A stretch of 45,571 nucleotides of DNA, taken from NCBI RefSeq assembly GCF_018476525.1, contig NZ_JAHCST010000073.1, forward strand, positions 1 through 45,571, in the 5' to 3' direction. Positions within the stretch are counted from its first letter, which is position 1. Every line of letters starts with the position of its first letter. Made by a program: the position numbers and the translations under genes. The notes under the pieces are model-generated. The model was not told where the DNA came from, ran no database searches, and saw nothing but the letters and a program-made list of their open reading frames with translations. Below, one piece after another: positions 24,629 to 32,969 of the stretch. Origin of the DNA: Acrocarpospora catenulata (GTDB lineage Bacteria > Actinomycetota > Actinomycetes > Streptosporangiales > Streptosporangiaceae).

Positions 24629-25480
24629 GTGAGCGGGTTCCAGCAAGCTCGGATCGATCTTGGACTCCAGCTTCGGCAATTGCGGGAGAGCGCCCACCTG
24701 TCCGGCAAGGATCTGGCCGAGCGCCTGTCCTGGCAGCCCTCCAAGGTGTCCCGGATCGAGAACGCGCGGCAGACCGCCACCGAGGACGACGTGGTGGTCT
24801 GGGCGCAGGCCGTACAGGCCGAGCCGACCACCATGGACAACCTGATCCAGCAGGCGGTGGGGCTGGTGGAACGCCAGGACTCCTGGCGCGGGCGGCACAA
24901 GAGCGGGCTGGCCGCGCTGCAGGAGGACATCAGGGACCTGGAGTCGCGGACCCGGCTGTTCCGCGCCTTCGAACCGGGCGTGGTGGTCGGACTGCTCCAG
25001 ACCGCCGAGTACGCCCGGCACATCTTCACCAAGGTGCGCCGCCTCTACGACGCCACCGACGACGTGGACGCGGCCATCCGGGTGCGCATGCAGCGGCAGG
25101 AGATCCTCTACGACCCCACCCGCACCTTCCGGTTCGTGGTGCCCGAGGCGGTGCTGTACTACCGGCTGGCCCCGGTGGACGTGATGCGCGGCCAGCTGGA
25201 CCGGCTGCTGGCCGTCACCACCCTGCCCAACGTGGAGTTCGGCGTGCTGCCGTTCACCACGCCGCTGCCCTCCTCCCCGCTGAACGCCTTCTGGATCTAC
25301 AACGACGCGCTGGCCGCGGTGCCCACCCGGACCAAGGACATCCTGCTCCGCGACCCCGACGACATCGCCTTCTACGCCCGGGCCTTCGAGGAGTACGCCG
25401 AGGTGGCCAGCTTCCGCGAGGAGGCCAGGGCGATCATCGTCAAGGCCGCCGACGCGTACGCCAAACAATCGACGGATTGA
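24629..25480 (+). CDS. XRE-family regulator with DUF5753 domain
   Basis: 283-aa regulator. The HTH lies at about residues 8-62 (LRQLRESAHLSGKDLAERLS, then QPSKVSRIENARQ). The C-terminal DUF5753 domain covers about 90-270 with LFRAFEPGVVVGLLQTAEYA, RMQRQEILYD and VEFGVLPF. This is the large actinobacterial family that includes regulators of morphology and antibiotic production; the ligand is unknown. The strong site GGAGGTGA precedes two GTG codons; 24629 has the better spacing, 24626 is possible. It sits between two small genes, an arrangement repeated many times in these genomes, in which the small partners are often DUF397 proteins. Here neither partner shows the DUF397 signature. Confidence 0.92.
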   Translation: MSGFQQARIDLGLQLRQLRESAHLSGKDLAERLSWQPSKVSRIENARQTATEDDVVVWAQAVQAEPTTMDNLIQQAVGLVERQDSWRGRHKSGLAALQEDIRDLESRTRLFRAFEPGVVVGLLQTAEYARHIFTKVRRLYDATDDVDAAIRVRMQRQEILYDPTRTFRFVVPEAVLYYRLAPVDVMRGQLDRLLAVTTLPNVEFGVLPFTTPLPSSPLNAFWIYNDALAAVPTRTKDILLRDPDDIAFYARAFEEYAEVASFREEARAIIVKAADAYAKQSTD

Positions 25481-25551
25481 TCACTTCAATTGCTTGCTCT
25501 GTAGAAGTCAGGCGTGCAATCCTTTTCCCTTGACCGGGAGGTGATTGTGCA

Positions 25552-25809
25552 ATGCTGGACACAATGTCATGCCTTGAGCGGTTCGCCGCGGCCACGCGGG
25601 AGCACATCGATCTTTCGGTCCGGGTGATGACGGCGGCGCCGCCCCGGGTCCAGGTGCGCAACCGGTTCAGCGAGAACCTCACCGAGACGGTCACCGTCAC
25701 CGGCAACGGCGCCTTCATCACCTCCTGGGGCTACCGGCTCGGCACCGTCGACTCCGTCGAGGACGCCGCCGCCCGGCTGGCCTACCTGATGGCCGCACTC
25801 CCCGCGTAG
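25552..25809 (+). CDS. Small hypothetical protein downstream of XRE-DUF5753
   Basis: 85-aa protein with a very good ribosome site (GGGAGGTGA, 7 nt before ATG 25552). The sequence suggests a small alpha/beta fold: an N-terminal helix (CLERFAAATREHI), strands VRVMTAAPPRVQVRN and TVTVTGNGAFITSWGYRLG, then a helix DSVEDAAARLAYLMAALPA. I recognise no family; anti-regulator partners of XRE-DUF5753 proteins have comparable size. Its end overlaps the convergent aminotransferase gene by 28 bp. No internal terminator is visible. Confidence 0.7.
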   Translation: MLDTMSCLERFAAATREHIDLSVRVMTAAPPRVQVRNRFSENLTETVTVTGNGAFITSWGYRLGTVDSVEDAAARLAYLMAALPA

Positions 25810-27185
25810 TCCCGCGCCATCCGCTCCAGGTTGAGCAGGAACCGGCGGGCGTCGTCCTCACCGTGCTGCACCGAGAGCGTCCACTGCTCGCACTTGCCCC
25901 ACGGGGGCAGGAACACCCCGCCGTTGTGCTGGTAGAGCCAGTGCGCCTGGCCCCACTCCTCGGGGTAGTCCAGGAAGTCCCGGTAGTCGCGGAGCAGCCG
26001 ATCGTGGAAGATCACCGCGCCCTTGGCGCCGAAGGACTGCACGTAGCCGGGCAGGCCGTACCGTGCCAGCACCGCCTGGGCGCCCTCGGTCATGATCCTT
26101 CTGAGCCGGTCGAAGTGCCGGTAGGCGTCGGCGTCCAGCACCTCCAGCAGGGTGCTCCGGGCCGCGGCCATGGTCAGCGGGTTGCCGTTGAAGGTGCCGA
26201 CCTGCTCGTACACGCCCTCGGCGATAAGGCCCATCAGTTCGGGGGTGCCGCCGATGGCGCCGCACGGCAGGCCGCCGCCGAGCGCCTTGGCCAGGCAGAC
26301 CAGGTCGGGGACCACGCCGAACAGCTCGGTGACGCCGCCAGGGGCCACCGCCAGGCCGGTCTTGACCTCGTCGAAGGCCAGGTAGGCCCCGTACCGGTTG
26401 AGCAGGGCCTTCAGGGACGCCAGGTAACCGTCCGGCGGCGGGATCAGGCCGATGTTCATCATCACCGGCTCGATGATCATGCCGGCGATCTCGTTCGGGT
26501 TCTCGATCAGCACCCGCTCGACCGCCTCCAGGTCGCCGAACGGGACCACCACGGTCAGCCGGGCCAGGTCGGGGGGCACGGCCGGGCCCTGCCGCACCGA
26601 CCGGGGGCGCAGCGGCGGCCCGGCGTCCTCGGGGGACGGGTAGACCGAGACCTGCACAGAATCGTGGTGGCCGTGGTAGCTGCCCTCCACCTTGATGATC
26701 TTCATGCGGCCGGTGGCCACCCGCATCAGGTGCACCGCGTCCATGGTGGACTCGGTGCCGGAGTTGCCGAACCGCCACATCGGCAGGCCGAACCGGCGGG
26801 CCAGCTCGCGGGCCACCTCGACGGCGTTCTCGGTGGGCTGGGCGAAGTGGGTGCCCTTGCGGACCCGCTCGGCCACCGCGGCCACCACCGCAGGGTGGGC
26901 GTGCCCGACCAGGCCGACCCCGAAGCCGCCGTGCAGGTCGACGTAGGAGGTGCCGTCCACGTCCACGACCCGGGAGCCGGAGCCGTGCGAGATCCAGACC
27001 GCGCCGGGCGGGGCGTCCTGCCAGTTGGAGGCCACCCCGCCGGGAAGCACGTCCTCGCATTCGCGGCGGATGCGCCGGGATTCCGTGGTGCGGGCCAGGA
27101 AGATCTCCTCCTGGCGGGCGATCAGGTTTTCCAGGTTTCCGATGCTGTCTGGGCGAACCGTGATCGGCTCGCTGACGACGGACAT
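25782..27185 (-). CDS. Class III PLP aminotransferase, glutamate-1-semialdehyde aminomutase-like
   Basis: 467-aa PLP enzyme of aminotransferase class III. It follows glutamate-1-semialdehyde aminomutases closely in key motifs: RFGNSGTESTMDAVHLMRVA, EGSYHGHHDSV, FDEVKTG (D272 to PLP pyridine N) and CLAKALGGGLPCGAIGG with K300 as the Schiff-base lysine. ATG at 27185 has AGAGGA upstream and lies 1 bp after the Rieske gene stop, so the frame's 29-codon upstream extension is rejected. Its context (Rieske oxygenase, FAD enzyme, amine importer) argues for catabolism of an amine, not haem synthesis: no hem gene is near. The C-terminal WGKCEQWTLSVQHGEDDA is atypical of true HemL. It is the last gene of the three-gene operon under the dyad at 30001-30028. 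Confidence 0.9.
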   Translation of the reverse strand: MSVVSEPITVRPDSIGNLENLIARQEEIFLARTTESRRIRRECEDVLPGGVASNWQDAPPGAVWISHGSGSRVVDVDGTSYVDLHGGFGVGLVGHAHPAVVAAVAERVRKGTHFAQPTENAVEVARELARRFGLPMWRFGNSGTESTMDAVHLMRVATGRMKIIKVEGSYHGHHDSVQVSVYPSPEDAGPPLRPRSVRQGPAVPPDLARLTVVVPFGDLEAVERVLIENPNEIAGMIIEPVMMNIGLIPPPDGYLASLKALLNRYGAYLAFDEVKTGLAVAPGGVTELFGVVPDLVCLAKALGGGLPCGAIGGTPELMGLIAEGVYEQVGTFNGNPLTMAAARSTLLEVLDADAYRHFDRLRRIMTEGAQAVLARYGLPGYVQSFGAKGAVIFHDRLLRDYRDFLDYPEEWGQAHWLYQHNGGVFLPPWGKCEQWTLSVQHGEDDARRFLLNLERMARDYAGSAAIR

Positions 27186-27186
27186 T

Positions 27187-28317
27187 TCAGATCCTCTCCG
27201 GAAGGGCCGGGGCGCGGCCCGTGAGATAGGCGGTCGCCATGGTGGCGATCCACTGGTAGGTGACGTCCTCATCGGTGGAGAACGGGCCAGGCACGTAGCC
27301 GCGGGAGGAGACCCCCCGCTGCACGCCCTCGCAGGCCGCCCAGTCCTGCCGGTTGGTGAGGTCCCAGAAGTCGACCGCGTACGCCGTGTCGGTCGTGCCG
27401 GGCGGGAAGAGCCACTGGCAGGTCACCTTGGTGCGGCCCGCGCTCAGCGGCTCCATCACGTGCGTCATCACGTAGTCGGGGTGCAGGCTGAGCAGCACGT
27501 TGGGGAACAGGTGCAGGTACTCCACGATGCGCAGCCGCTCGCCGGTGATGCCCGGCAGCGGCCCCGCCGCCGAGGAGCCGTCCATGGACATGGTGGCGGC
27601 GCCCTCGACCAGGTCCATCCTGCCGCCCGCCCACAGGCCCGCCGGGCGGTAGTTGTCGCCGCTGTCGGGCGGGGAGACCCGGCAGAGCTCGGGGTGGATG
27701 GCCGGGCAGTGGTAGCACTCGTGGTAGTTCTCGATGATCAGCTTCCAGTTGGCGTCCAGCACGTACTCATGGGAGGCGGCCACCTCCAGGCCGGCCATGC
27801 CGTACGGGGCGACGATCTCCTCCAGGCCGGTCAGGTACTCCGCGATGGGCGGGGCGTCGCCGGAGGCATTGACGAACACGAAGCCGTGCCACTCGGTGAC
27901 GGGCACCGGCACCAGGCCCAGGCCGGGCGGCGTCGCCTCCCTGGGCACCTTGTGCAGGTCGCCGCGCAGGTCGTAGACCCAGTTGTGGTACGGGCAGGCG
28001 ATGAACCGGCCGGTGGCGCTGGAGCCGCAGGGCAGCAGTTCGTGGCCACGGTGACGGCAGACGTTGTAGAAGCCGCGCAGCGCGCCGTCCTCGTCCCGGA
28101 CCAGCAGCACCGAGTCGTCGCCGACGGCCACCGCCATCCGGGACCGGGGGGCCAGCGTGGTGGCCCGGCCCGCGCACACCCAGCCGCCGCCGAAGACCAC
28201 CCGGCGCTCCCAGTCCAGGACCGCGTCGTCGGTGTACGCCTCCCGGGGCAGCATCATCCCGGGCGGCTCCAGGCAGGCGCGGACGGCGTCGAGCTCCAAG
28301 GGGGCGGTCTGCGTCAT
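27187..28317 (-). CDS. Rieske [2Fe-2S] oxygenase alpha subunit, quaternary-amine type
   Basis: 376-aa Rieske non-haem iron oxygenase. The [2Fe-2S] ligands are CRH (C87, H89) and CPYH (C108, H111). The mononuclear iron site is in NYHECYHCPAIHPE (H203, H208), with a C-terminal acid as third ligand. E200 occupies the bridging position where most members have Asp; to my knowledge Glu there is a trait of carnitine monooxygenase CntA and related glycine-betaine/choline-type enzymes. This suggests an N-methyl or other quaternary amine substrate, but does not prove it. The ATG at 28317 overlaps the FAD gene stop as ATGA, which fixes the start; GTG codons at 28323 and 28326 are less likely. No ferredoxin reductase partner (CntB or GbcB type) is nearby, so electron supply is unexplained. 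Confidence 0.92.
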   Translation of the reverse strand: MTQTAPLELDAVRACLEPPGMMLPREAYTDDAVLDWERRVVFGGGWVCAGRATTLAPRSRMAVAVGDDSVLLVRDEDGALRGFYNVCRHRGHELLPCGSSATGRFIACPYHNWVYDLRGDLHKVPREATPPGLGLVPVPVTEWHGFVFVNASGDAPPIAEYLTGLEEIVAPYGMAGLEVAASHEYVLDANWKLIIENYHECYHCPAIHPELCRVSPPDSGDNYRPAGLWAGGRMDLVEGAATMSMDGSSAAGPLPGITGERLRIVEYLHLFPNVLLSLHPDYVMTHVMEPLSAGRTKVTCQWLFPPGTTDTAYAVDFWDLTNRQDWAACEGVQRGVSSRGYVPGPFSTDEDVTYQWIATMATAYLTGRAPALPERI

Positions 28318-29921
28318 TTCCACCACTTCCTGTCTTTAAGCACACGTTTGCCACAGAGATAACCAGCAATTCCCGTCACACCGCCACCACCGTGGGTGGC
28401 CGACGAGCACTGGTAGAGCCCCTTGACCGGTGTGGTGTAGTCCGCGTAGCCGGGGGCCGGGCGCAGGTGGAAGAGCTGGTCCGGGGAGAGCTCGCCGTGG
28501 AAGATGTTGCCGCCGACCAGGCCGTACTCCTCGGCCATCTGGTGTGGGCCGATCACCTGGCGGTGCAGCACGGACGCCTTGAAGCCGGGGGCGAGCCGGT
28601 CGTAGCCGTCGATCACCCGGTCCGCGTACGCGTCGAGCTCCTCGGTGTGCGGCTCGTCCGCCCAGGTGTGCGGGACCCACTGGGTGAACATCGACATGAT
28701 GTGGGTGCCCTCGGGCGAGAGCGACTTGTCCAGGGTGGTGGGGATGACGCTGTCGGAGAAGGGCGCGGTGGCGGCGCGCCCGGCGCGGGCGTCCTGGAAC
28801 GCCTGCTCGACGTACTCGATGGAGTGGCAGAGCTCCACCGACCCGCTCAGCTGCTCCTCCGTCAGCTCCGGATTCGCGGTGAACCTCGGGAGCTCGGCGA
28901 GGGCCACGTTGATCTTGACGACGCCGCTGCGGGAGCGCCAGCGTTCCATGTCGGCGACGAACTCCGCCGGGAGCCGGGACCGCTCGATCTGCTCCAGGAA
29001 GGTGATCCTGGGATGCGTGGCCGCCACCACGATCCTGGCGTGGAACTCCCGGCCGTCCTTGAGCGCGACCCCGGTGACCCGGCCGTCCGCCACGAGGATG
29101 CGCGCCACCGGCGCGTCGGTGAGCACGGTGGCCCCGAACGCCTCCGCCGAGCTCCGGATCGCCGCGCCGACCGCGCCCATGCCGCCCACCGGGTAACCCC
29201 AGCTGCCCATCTTGCCGTCGCCGACGTCGCCGATGGTGTGGTGCATCATCACGTACGCGGTGCCGGGCTCGGCCGGGCCCGCCCAGGTGCCGATCACGCC
29301 GTTGATCGCCATCATGCCCTTGACCTCGGGCGACTCGAACCACTCGTCGAGCAGGTCGGCGACCGACATGGTGAACAGCCGGACCGCGTCGGCCGCCCCC
29401 CGGGTGGACAGGCCACGCATGCCCCAGGCCAGCCGGAGCTGGTCGAGCAGATCGCGCGGGCGGGTGGAGCCGACGTTCGGCGGGGTCTTCATCAGCAGCG
29501 GGGAGAGCACGTCGCCGATGCCCTTCAGCCAGGCCTCGTACTTCGGCATGTTCTCGGCGTCCTTCTTGGAGAAGGCGGCCAGCTGGGCGTACTCGTGGGC
29601 GGGGTCGCCGGTCTCGGTGAGCAGCGAGCGGCCATCGGGGAAGGGCACGAAGGAGGGGCCCATCGGGATGACCCGGTAGCCGTGCTCGGTCAGGCGCAGG
29701 TCCTTCAGGATGGTGGGGGGCATCAGGCTCATCACGTACGAGAGCGCGGTGACCTTGAACTCGGGGCCCCAGGGGGTTTCCGTGGTGGCGGCGCCGCCGG
29801 TGACCGGGCGGGCCTCCAGCACGAGCGGCGACAGGCCGGCCCGGGCCAGATAGGCGGCGGCGACCAACCCGTTGTGCCCGCCTCCCACCACGATCGCGTC
29901 GTAGGTCTGCTTCAGGTCCAC
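28314..29921 (-). CDS. Phytoene-desaturase-like FAD oxidoreductase (PYROXD2-like), operon copy
   Basis: 535-aa flavoprotein of the phytoene desaturase/PYROXD2 group. The dinucleotide motif VVGGGHNGLVAAAYL is at residues ~11-25 and the C-terminal FAD block THGGGGVTGIAGYLCGKR near 515. The internal MGSWGYPVGGMGAVGAAI loop is shared with the paralogue at 43684-45204. No phytoene synthase or other carotenoid gene is present, so carotenoid synthesis is unlikely. Its place upstream of the Rieske and aminotransferase genes suggests amine or acyl oxidation in the same pathway. GTG start at 29919-29921 with GGGG about 9 nt before it. First gene of the minus-strand operon, 79 bp from the shared dyad. 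The actual substrate is unknown. Confidence 0.9.
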   Translation of the reverse strand: MDLKQTYDAIVVGGGHNGLVAAAYLARAGLSPLVLEARPVTGGAATTETPWGPEFKVTALSYVMSLMPPTILKDLRLTEHGYRVIPMGPSFVPFPDGRSLLTETGDPAHEYAQLAAFSKKDAENMPKYEAWLKGIGDVLSPLLMKTPPNVGSTRPRDLLDQLRLAWGMRGLSTRGAADAVRLFTMSVADLLDEWFESPEVKGMMAINGVIGTWAGPAEPGTAYVMMHHTIGDVGDGKMGSWGYPVGGMGAVGAAIRSSAEAFGATVLTDAPVARILVADGRVTGVALKDGREFHARIVVAATHPRITFLEQIERSRLPAEFVADMERWRSRSGVVKINVALAELPRFTANPELTEEQLSGSVELCHSIEYVEQAFQDARAGRAATAPFSDSVIPTTLDKSLSPEGTHIMSMFTQWVPHTWADEPHTEELDAYADRVIDGYDRLAPGFKASVLHRQVIGPHQMAEEYGLVGGNIFHGELSPDQLFHLRPAPGYADYTTPVKGLYQCSSATHGGGGVTGIAGYLCGKRVLKDRKWWK

Positions 29922-30000
29922 CGATTGGAACCCCTTCTGCGCGGCGTTACGACCCGGGAAACTTGTGCCCGCAAGCCTTGTTACCTGTGGGCCTCAGCGA

Positions 30001-30028
30001 CAGACTAACTGGGCAACCAGTCAGTCTG
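30001..30028. promoter_or_regulatory. 28-bp dyad, putative TetR operator 1
   Basis: An interrupted palindrome with 11 of 14 pairs matching, outer arms CAGACT/AGTCTG and inner CTGG/CCAG. It lies in the 143-bp divergent region between the FAD-Rieske-aminotransferase operon and the importer operon, 36 bp before the PotD-like ATG. On the minus strand its core TGACTGGTTGCCCAGTTAG matches the dyads at 34145-34164 and 34907-34926. Its position suits a repressor controlling both operons. Confidence 0.8.
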
Positions 30029-30064
30029 GCAAGAGGTGATTTGCGTTCCAGAAGAGAGACCGCC

Positions 30065-31261
30065 ATGCCCCCCTCGATAGATAGACGGAAGTTTCTGCTG
30101 GTCAGCGCACTCGCCGGGGTGACCGCCGCGTGCGGTTCCGATCCCACCCGGCGGCCCTCCGCAGCCTCGGCGGTGCCGCTCAGCCGTACCGACTCGCCGG
30201 CCGCGCTGCCACTGCACGACGACGTGCCGATGATCGCCAACGGCCTCTCCCCGGAGAGCGGTGGCACCCTGAAGCTGCTCAACTACGCCGAGTACATCTC
30301 CCCCGATGTGGTGAAAAAGTTCGGCAAAGAGCACGGGGTGGAGGTGGAGATCACCACCTTCACCACCATGGACGAGGCGATCGCCAAGCTCCGCACCGCC
30401 GGGACCAGCTTCGACGTGTGGTTCCCCACCCCCGACGTGATCGCCAAGGCGGCGGTGGGCAAGCTGGTGCAGCCGCTGAACAAGACCTACCTCGGCAACC
30501 TGGGCAACGCCTGGCCGCAGCTGCAGAACCCGTTCTACGACGAGGGTTCGCGGTACACGGTGCCGTACAACGCCTACACCACCGGGATCGGGTACCGGGC
30601 CGACAAGGTCAAGGAGGTCACCGGGTACGACCTGCTGTGGAACCCGGCGTACAACGGCAAGGCGTACCTGATCGACGACGCCCGCGAGGCGCTGGCGCTG
30701 GCCATGCTGAAGAACGGGTCCATCGAGATCAACACCGAGGAGCCCGGCAAGATCACCAAGGCGGGGGCCTGGCTGACCGAGCTGGTGGACCTGATGAACA
30801 TCAAGGTCGGGGTCACCGCGTACCAGTACATTCCCGAGGGCCAGGCGACCGTGCACCACTGCTGGTCCGGGGACATGGTCAACGCGCAGTCGTACCTGCC
30901 GAAGGGCGTCGAGGCCGACGTGCTCGGCTACTGGTACCCCGACGACAACACCGGCGTGGTCGGCACCGACGCGATGGCCGTGCCGCGCGGCGCCACCAAG
31001 CCGGTCCTCGCCCACCTGCTCATCAACCACCTGCTGGACAACGCCGTCGCCCAGGAGAACTTCTCCTACACCGGATACCAGCCCGCGCTGACCGCGATCA
31101 CCCCCGAGAAGATGGTCACCGACGAGTTCGTCACCGAGCAGCTCAAGAGCACCATCGTCACCCCCGAGGTGTACGCGCGCAGCCAGCAGATCTTCCAGAT
31201 CAGCCCCGCCGCCGAGGCGCTCTGGAACGACTCCTGGGCGCAGTTCAAGGCAGGCCAGTGA
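30065..31261 (+). CDS. PotD-like spermidine/putrescine-type substrate-binding lipoprotein
   Basis: 398-aa ABC importer binding protein. The N-terminus IDRRKFLLVSALAGVTAAC combines a twin-arginine-like motif with a lipobox; C23 would carry the lipid. The mature chain has the PotD-type start (GGTLKLLNYAEYISPDVVKK) and an extracellular two-lobe fold with TVPYNAYTTGIGYRADK. ATG at 30065 is chosen because the signal peptide starts there; the frame extends 34 codons upstream into the operator. It overlaps the first permease by 4 bp. The binding-pocket residues cannot be read reliably; a polyamine or other cationic amine is expected. Location at the shared dyad links it to the oxygenase operon. Confidence 0.92.
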   Translation: MPPSIDRRKFLLVSALAGVTAACGSDPTRRPSAASAVPLSRTDSPAALPLHDDVPMIANGLSPESGGTLKLLNYAEYISPDVVKKFGKEHGVEVEITTFTTMDEAIAKLRTAGTSFDVWFPTPDVIAKAAVGKLVQPLNKTYLGNLGNAWPQLQNPFYDEGSRYTVPYNAYTTGIGYRADKVKEVTGYDLLWNPAYNGKAYLIDDAREALALAMLKNGSIEINTEEPGKITKAGAWLTELVDLMNIKVGVTAYQYIPEGQATVHHCWSGDMVNAQSYLPKGVEADVLGYWYPDDNTGVVGTDAMAVPRGATKPVLAHLLINHLLDNAVAQENFSYTGYQPALTAITPEKMVTDEFVTEQLKSTIVTPEVYARSQQIFQISPAAEALWNDSWAQFKAGQ

Positions 31262-32145
31262 GGCGTCGCACAGGGTTCTGGGCCGCGCTGGCCGCGCCCG
31301 GAACCCTCTGGATCGTCGCCCTGTTCGCGGTGCCGTTCTACGCGGTCGCCGCCGTCGCGTTCGGCTACACCGACCCCGTGTTCAACTCCCCCGTGCCGGA
31401 GTGGGACCCCCGCTACTGGGACCTCACCGCGTTCGGGGAGATCCTCGACCGCTCGCTCACCGGCGACCTGCGGCCGGTGTTCCTGCGGACCTTCCTGTAC
31501 GTGCTGCTCGCGCTGGCCGTCTGCCTGCTGGTGGGCTACCCGGTGGCCTACTACCTGGCCCGGCACGCGGGGCGGCGGCGCGGGCTGCTGCTGGCGCTCA
31601 TCCTGGCCCCGTGGTGGGTCAACTACATCACCCGCATGCTGGCCTGGCTCAACCTGCTCCAGGACGACGGGTACGTCAACGACCTGCTGCTGCTCACCCG
31701 GCTGGTGGACGAGCCGGTGCGGTGGCTGTCGGGCAACCCGGTGACCGTGGTGCTGGCCCTGGTCTACGGCTACATCCCGTTCTTCATCGTGCCGCTGTTC
31801 TCGGCGCTGGACCGGATCGACGAGCGACTGCTGGAGGCGGCCAGGGACCTGGGCTGCTCGGGGCGGCGGGCGTTCTGGCACGTCACGCTGCCGCTGTCCC
31901 GGCCGGGGCTGATGACGGCGGGGGCGATCACGGCGCTGCCCATGTTCGGGGACTACTACACCAACAGTTTGGTTTCCGGCTCCCCCACCACGACCATGAT
32001 CGCCAACCAGATCGAGTTCTACCTGCTCGGCGGGACCCGGAAGGAGCTCGGGGCCTCGCTGGTGCTGCTGCTGTCCGCCCTGCTGATGGTGCTCATGGCG
32101 TACTACCTGGTGTCCAGCAGGCGGGCCGAGGAGGCGGGGGCATGA
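31258..32145 (+). CDS. PotB-like ABC transporter permease
   Basis: 295-aa inner-membrane permease of the spermidine/putrescine type. It has a first hydrophobic segment WAALAAPGTLWIVALFAVPF followed by a large extracellular loop, then about five more helices. The cytosolic EAA loop is EAARDLGCSGRRAFWHVTLP, which contacts the ATPase. The GTG at 31258 overlaps the PotD-like stop (GTGA), fixing the start. It should pair with the next gene product as a heterodimer. Confidence 0.92.
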   Translation: MRRRTGFWAALAAPGTLWIVALFAVPFYAVAAVAFGYTDPVFNSPVPEWDPRYWDLTAFGEILDRSLTGDLRPVFLRTFLYVLLALAVCLLVGYPVAYYLARHAGRRRGLLLALILAPWWVNYITRMLAWLNLLQDDGYVNDLLLLTRLVDEPVRWLSGNPVTVVLALVYGYIPFFIVPLFSALDRIDERLLEAARDLGCSGRRAFWHVTLPLSRPGLMTAGAITALPMFGDYYTNSLVSGSPTTTMIANQIEFYLLGGTRKELGASLVLLLSALLMVLMAYYLVSSRRAEEAGA

Positions 32146-32969
32146 GACGCAGACCCCTCGTGCTGGCCACGGTCACCTGGGCGTACGTCGTGTGGTCGCT
32201 GGTGCCGGTGCTGATCGCCATCCAGTTCTCCTTCAACGACGGCAAGTCGCGCAGCACCTGGCAGGGCTTCTCGTTCCAGTGGTACGCGGGGAACCCGAAC
32301 TCGGTAGCCGGGGATCCCTCGCTGCGTCTGGCGCTGGTCAACAGCCTGGTGCTGGCCACGCTGACCACGCTCATCGCCACCCCGCTCGGGGTGGCCATGG
32401 CGCTCGGGCTGGCCCGCTGGAAGGGCCGGACGAGCCGGGCGGCCAACGGGCTGATGCTGCTGCCGCTGGCCACCCCCGAGATCGTCATGGGCAGCGCGCT
32501 CTACCTGGTCTTCACCAACCTCTACCTGTTCGTGCCGCTGGGGATGCCGGCCCAGGTGCTCGGGCACGTGACGTTCTCGGTGTCGTACGTGGTGGTGATC
32601 GTCCGGTCCCGGCTGGTCTCGATCGGGACCGACTACGAGGAGGCGGCCAGGGACCTGGGCTGTGGCCGGCTGACCGCGTTGCGGCTGATCGTGCTGCCGC
32701 TGCTGGCCCCGGCCGTGTTCGCGGGCGCGATGATCGTCTTCGCCTCGTCCATGGACGACTTCGTGATCTCGGCCTTCCTGTCCCCGGACGCCTCCTCGGC
32801 GACCGTGCCGATCAAGCTCTACAGCGCGGTGCGGAACGCGCCGTCCCCGGCACTGAACGCGCTGGCCACGCTGCTGCTGGTCGGGTCGGCGGTGGCCCTG
32901 GTGCTCGCCTGGCTGGTGCTGCGGCGACGGACGGGGAGCAAGGCCCTGGAACAGCTGGCCTCGCTCTAG
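32142..32969 (+). CDS. PotC-like ABC transporter permease
   Basis: 275-aa second permease. Six hydrophobic segments are seen, starting VLATVTWAYVVWSLVPVLIA, with the EAA loop EEAARDLGCGRLTALRLIVLP. Its ATG overlaps the previous stop (ATGA). The gene ends tail to tail with the acyl-CoA dehydrogenase gene (4-bp overlap). The PotA-type ATPase normally in such operons is absent from the entire window. Confidence 0.92.
   Translation: MRRRPLVLATVTWAYVVWSLVPVLIAIQFSFNDGKSRSTWQGFSFQWYAGNPNSVAGDPSLRLALVNSLVLATLTTLIATPLGVAMALGLARWKGRTSRAANGLMLLPLATPEIVMGSALYLVFTNLYLFVPLGMPAQVLGHVTFSVSYVVVIVRSRLVSIGTDYEEAARDLGCGRLTALRLIVLPLLAPAVFAGAMIVFASSMDDFVISAFLSPDASSATVPIKLYSAVRNAPSPALNALATLLLVGSAVALVLAWLVLRRRTGSKALEQLASL

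Noticed and set aside
25782-27185. hemL of haem biosynthesis
   Set aside because: The sequence is similar, but the operon context is catabolic and no haem genes are near; the symbol is withheld.
28314-29921. Carotenoid biosynthesis cluster
   Set aside because: The desaturase-like enzyme has no phytoene synthase, cyclase or prenyl synthase nearby, and its operon partners are amine-type genes.
29963-30064. Longer N-terminus for the PotD-like protein
   Set aside because: It would place the operator inside the gene and put 34 residues ahead of a normal lipoprotein signal peptide.
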